Part shown: positions 33,947-34,197 of the stretch, in pieces
How positions within the stretch are numbered: position 1 is the first letter of the stretch
How the letters are laid out: each line of letters starts with the position of its first letter
DNA from: an uncultured bacterium
GTDB taxonomy: Bacteria > Cyanobacteriota > Vampirovibrionia > Gastranaerophilales > Gastranaerophilaceae
Length of the DNA: 34,197 nucleotides
Assembly: GCA_900554095.1 (NCBI GenBank)
Contig: USGC01000003.1
Span: 1 to 34,197 of the forward strand
Direction of reading: 5' to 3'
The notes under the pieces: generated by a model
What the model was told of the DNA's origin: nothing
The model's database searches: none
Seen by the model: only the letters and a program-made list of their open reading frames with translations
Program-made: the position numbers and the translations under genes

Positions 33947-34197
33947 TTAACTCTGCATTTTATCAAGCAGAGTTTTAATTTCCATAATTTTTTCTTTTGC
34001 AATTTCAGAATCAGAAAAAGACTTAGCAACACATTCTTCAAGATGTGTTTTCAATATATTGCTTTCAACATGTTTTATTGCTGAACGTACAGCCTTGAGC
34101 TGCACAATAATATCCGGACAATATCGTTGTTCTTCAATCATTTTCTTGATACCTTCCAACTGACCTATTGCCCTGTTTAGGCGAGGTATCTCATGTT
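33947..34197 (-). CDS. CsoR-family metal-sensing repressor, N-terminus beyond window edge
   Basis: The frame is open to the window edge: it reads HEIPRLNRAIGQLEGIKKMI before the internal TTG at 34159, and RLNRAIGQLEGI is the conserved first helix of CsoR/FrmR repressors. Hence the gene starts outside. Visible: 82 residues with the ligands intact, Cys in RYCPD, His and Cys in KTHLEEC, the C-H-C pattern of copper-sensing CsoR (FrmR and RcnR use related sets). It likely represses a metal-efflux gene, not visible here. Contrast with 16824-17102, which lost two of these residues. Confidence 0.85.
   Translation of the reverse strand, partial: HEIPRLNRAIGQLEGIKKMIEEQRYCPDIIVQLKAVRSAIKHVESNILKTHLEECVAKSFSDSEIAKEKIMEIKTLLDKMQS

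Larger units (their letters stand above)
26331..34197. mobile_element. integrated genomic island at tRNA-fMet, right end outside window
   Basis: Left end is the tRNA-fMet fragment. Contents: two-gene restriction-modification system, interrupted tyrosine integrase, frameshifted serine recombinase, TPR-like protein, MerR-type regulator, Abi/HEPN protein with an adjacent candidate ncRNA, CsoR-family gene. Base composition looks more AT-rich than the chromosome to the left. No replication, relaxase or conjugation gene is visible. The right limit is unknown and may come before the window edge. Confidence 0.6.

Overview
The window looks like chromosome from a low-GC, diderm, probably anaerobic gut bacterium. 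The best guess is the Vampirovibrionia/Gastranaerophilales (non-photosynthetic cyanobacterial relatives). Supporting signs are beta-barrel, TolC-type and signal-peptide proteins, two pilin-like proteins with FTLSE/VTLAE leaders, poorly characterised proteins with NTNFTG-like N-termini, and AT-rich spacers. This assignment is inferred from protein style and was not tested by a search.

Layout. 1-1310: the 3' part of a sugar-nucleotide pyrophosphorylase gene, then three tandem ~90 bp hairpin repeats running up to a tRNA-Met gene. 1450-12120: housekeeping and envelope genes: a uridine-kinase-like protein, a hexapeptide acetyltransferase, an outer-membrane barrel protein, a small membrane protein, an acyltransferase-3, an exported trehalose-synthase-like GH13 enzyme, MsrB, NADP-type glutamate dehydrogenase, a SIMPL protein and several hypothetical proteins. 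12168-16751: a complete tripartite efflux locus. marR-emrA-emrB diverges from a tolC-like gene across a 24 bp palindrome that overlaps the likely -10 elements. 16824-24995: a CsoR-family protein lacking most of its metal ligands, two pseudopilins, a class II photolyase, a PHP phosphoesterase, a nucleotidyltransferase, a membrane protein, PnuC and a second acetyltransferase. 25169-26019: a gene broken by four frameshifts.

From 26331 to the right edge the DNA looks like an integrated island. Its left boundary is a 45 bp fragment of an initiator tRNA-fMet gene, running from the anticodon loop to the CCA. Inside are a two-gene restriction-modification system whose methylase subunit appears fused to an N-terminal PD-(D/E)XK nuclease (BcgI-like), a tyrosine integrase interrupted by one in-frame TAA, and a serine recombinase broken by a one-base shift in an A5 run. 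These are followed by a small TPR-like membrane protein, a MerR-type regulator, and a HEPN-motif Abi protein next to a GC-rich structured region with its own near-consensus promoter. The window ends inside a CsoR-family gene. Both recombinases are broken while the defence genes are intact, which suggests an immobilised, domesticated defence island.

The items most worth follow-up are the Abi/HEPN-ncRNA pair, the compact nuclease-methylase fusion, the tRNA-linked hairpin repeats, and a recurrent promoter layout (-10 hexamer 6-7 bp before the start codon, no Shine-Dalgarno) that suggests leaderless transcripts for at least six genes.
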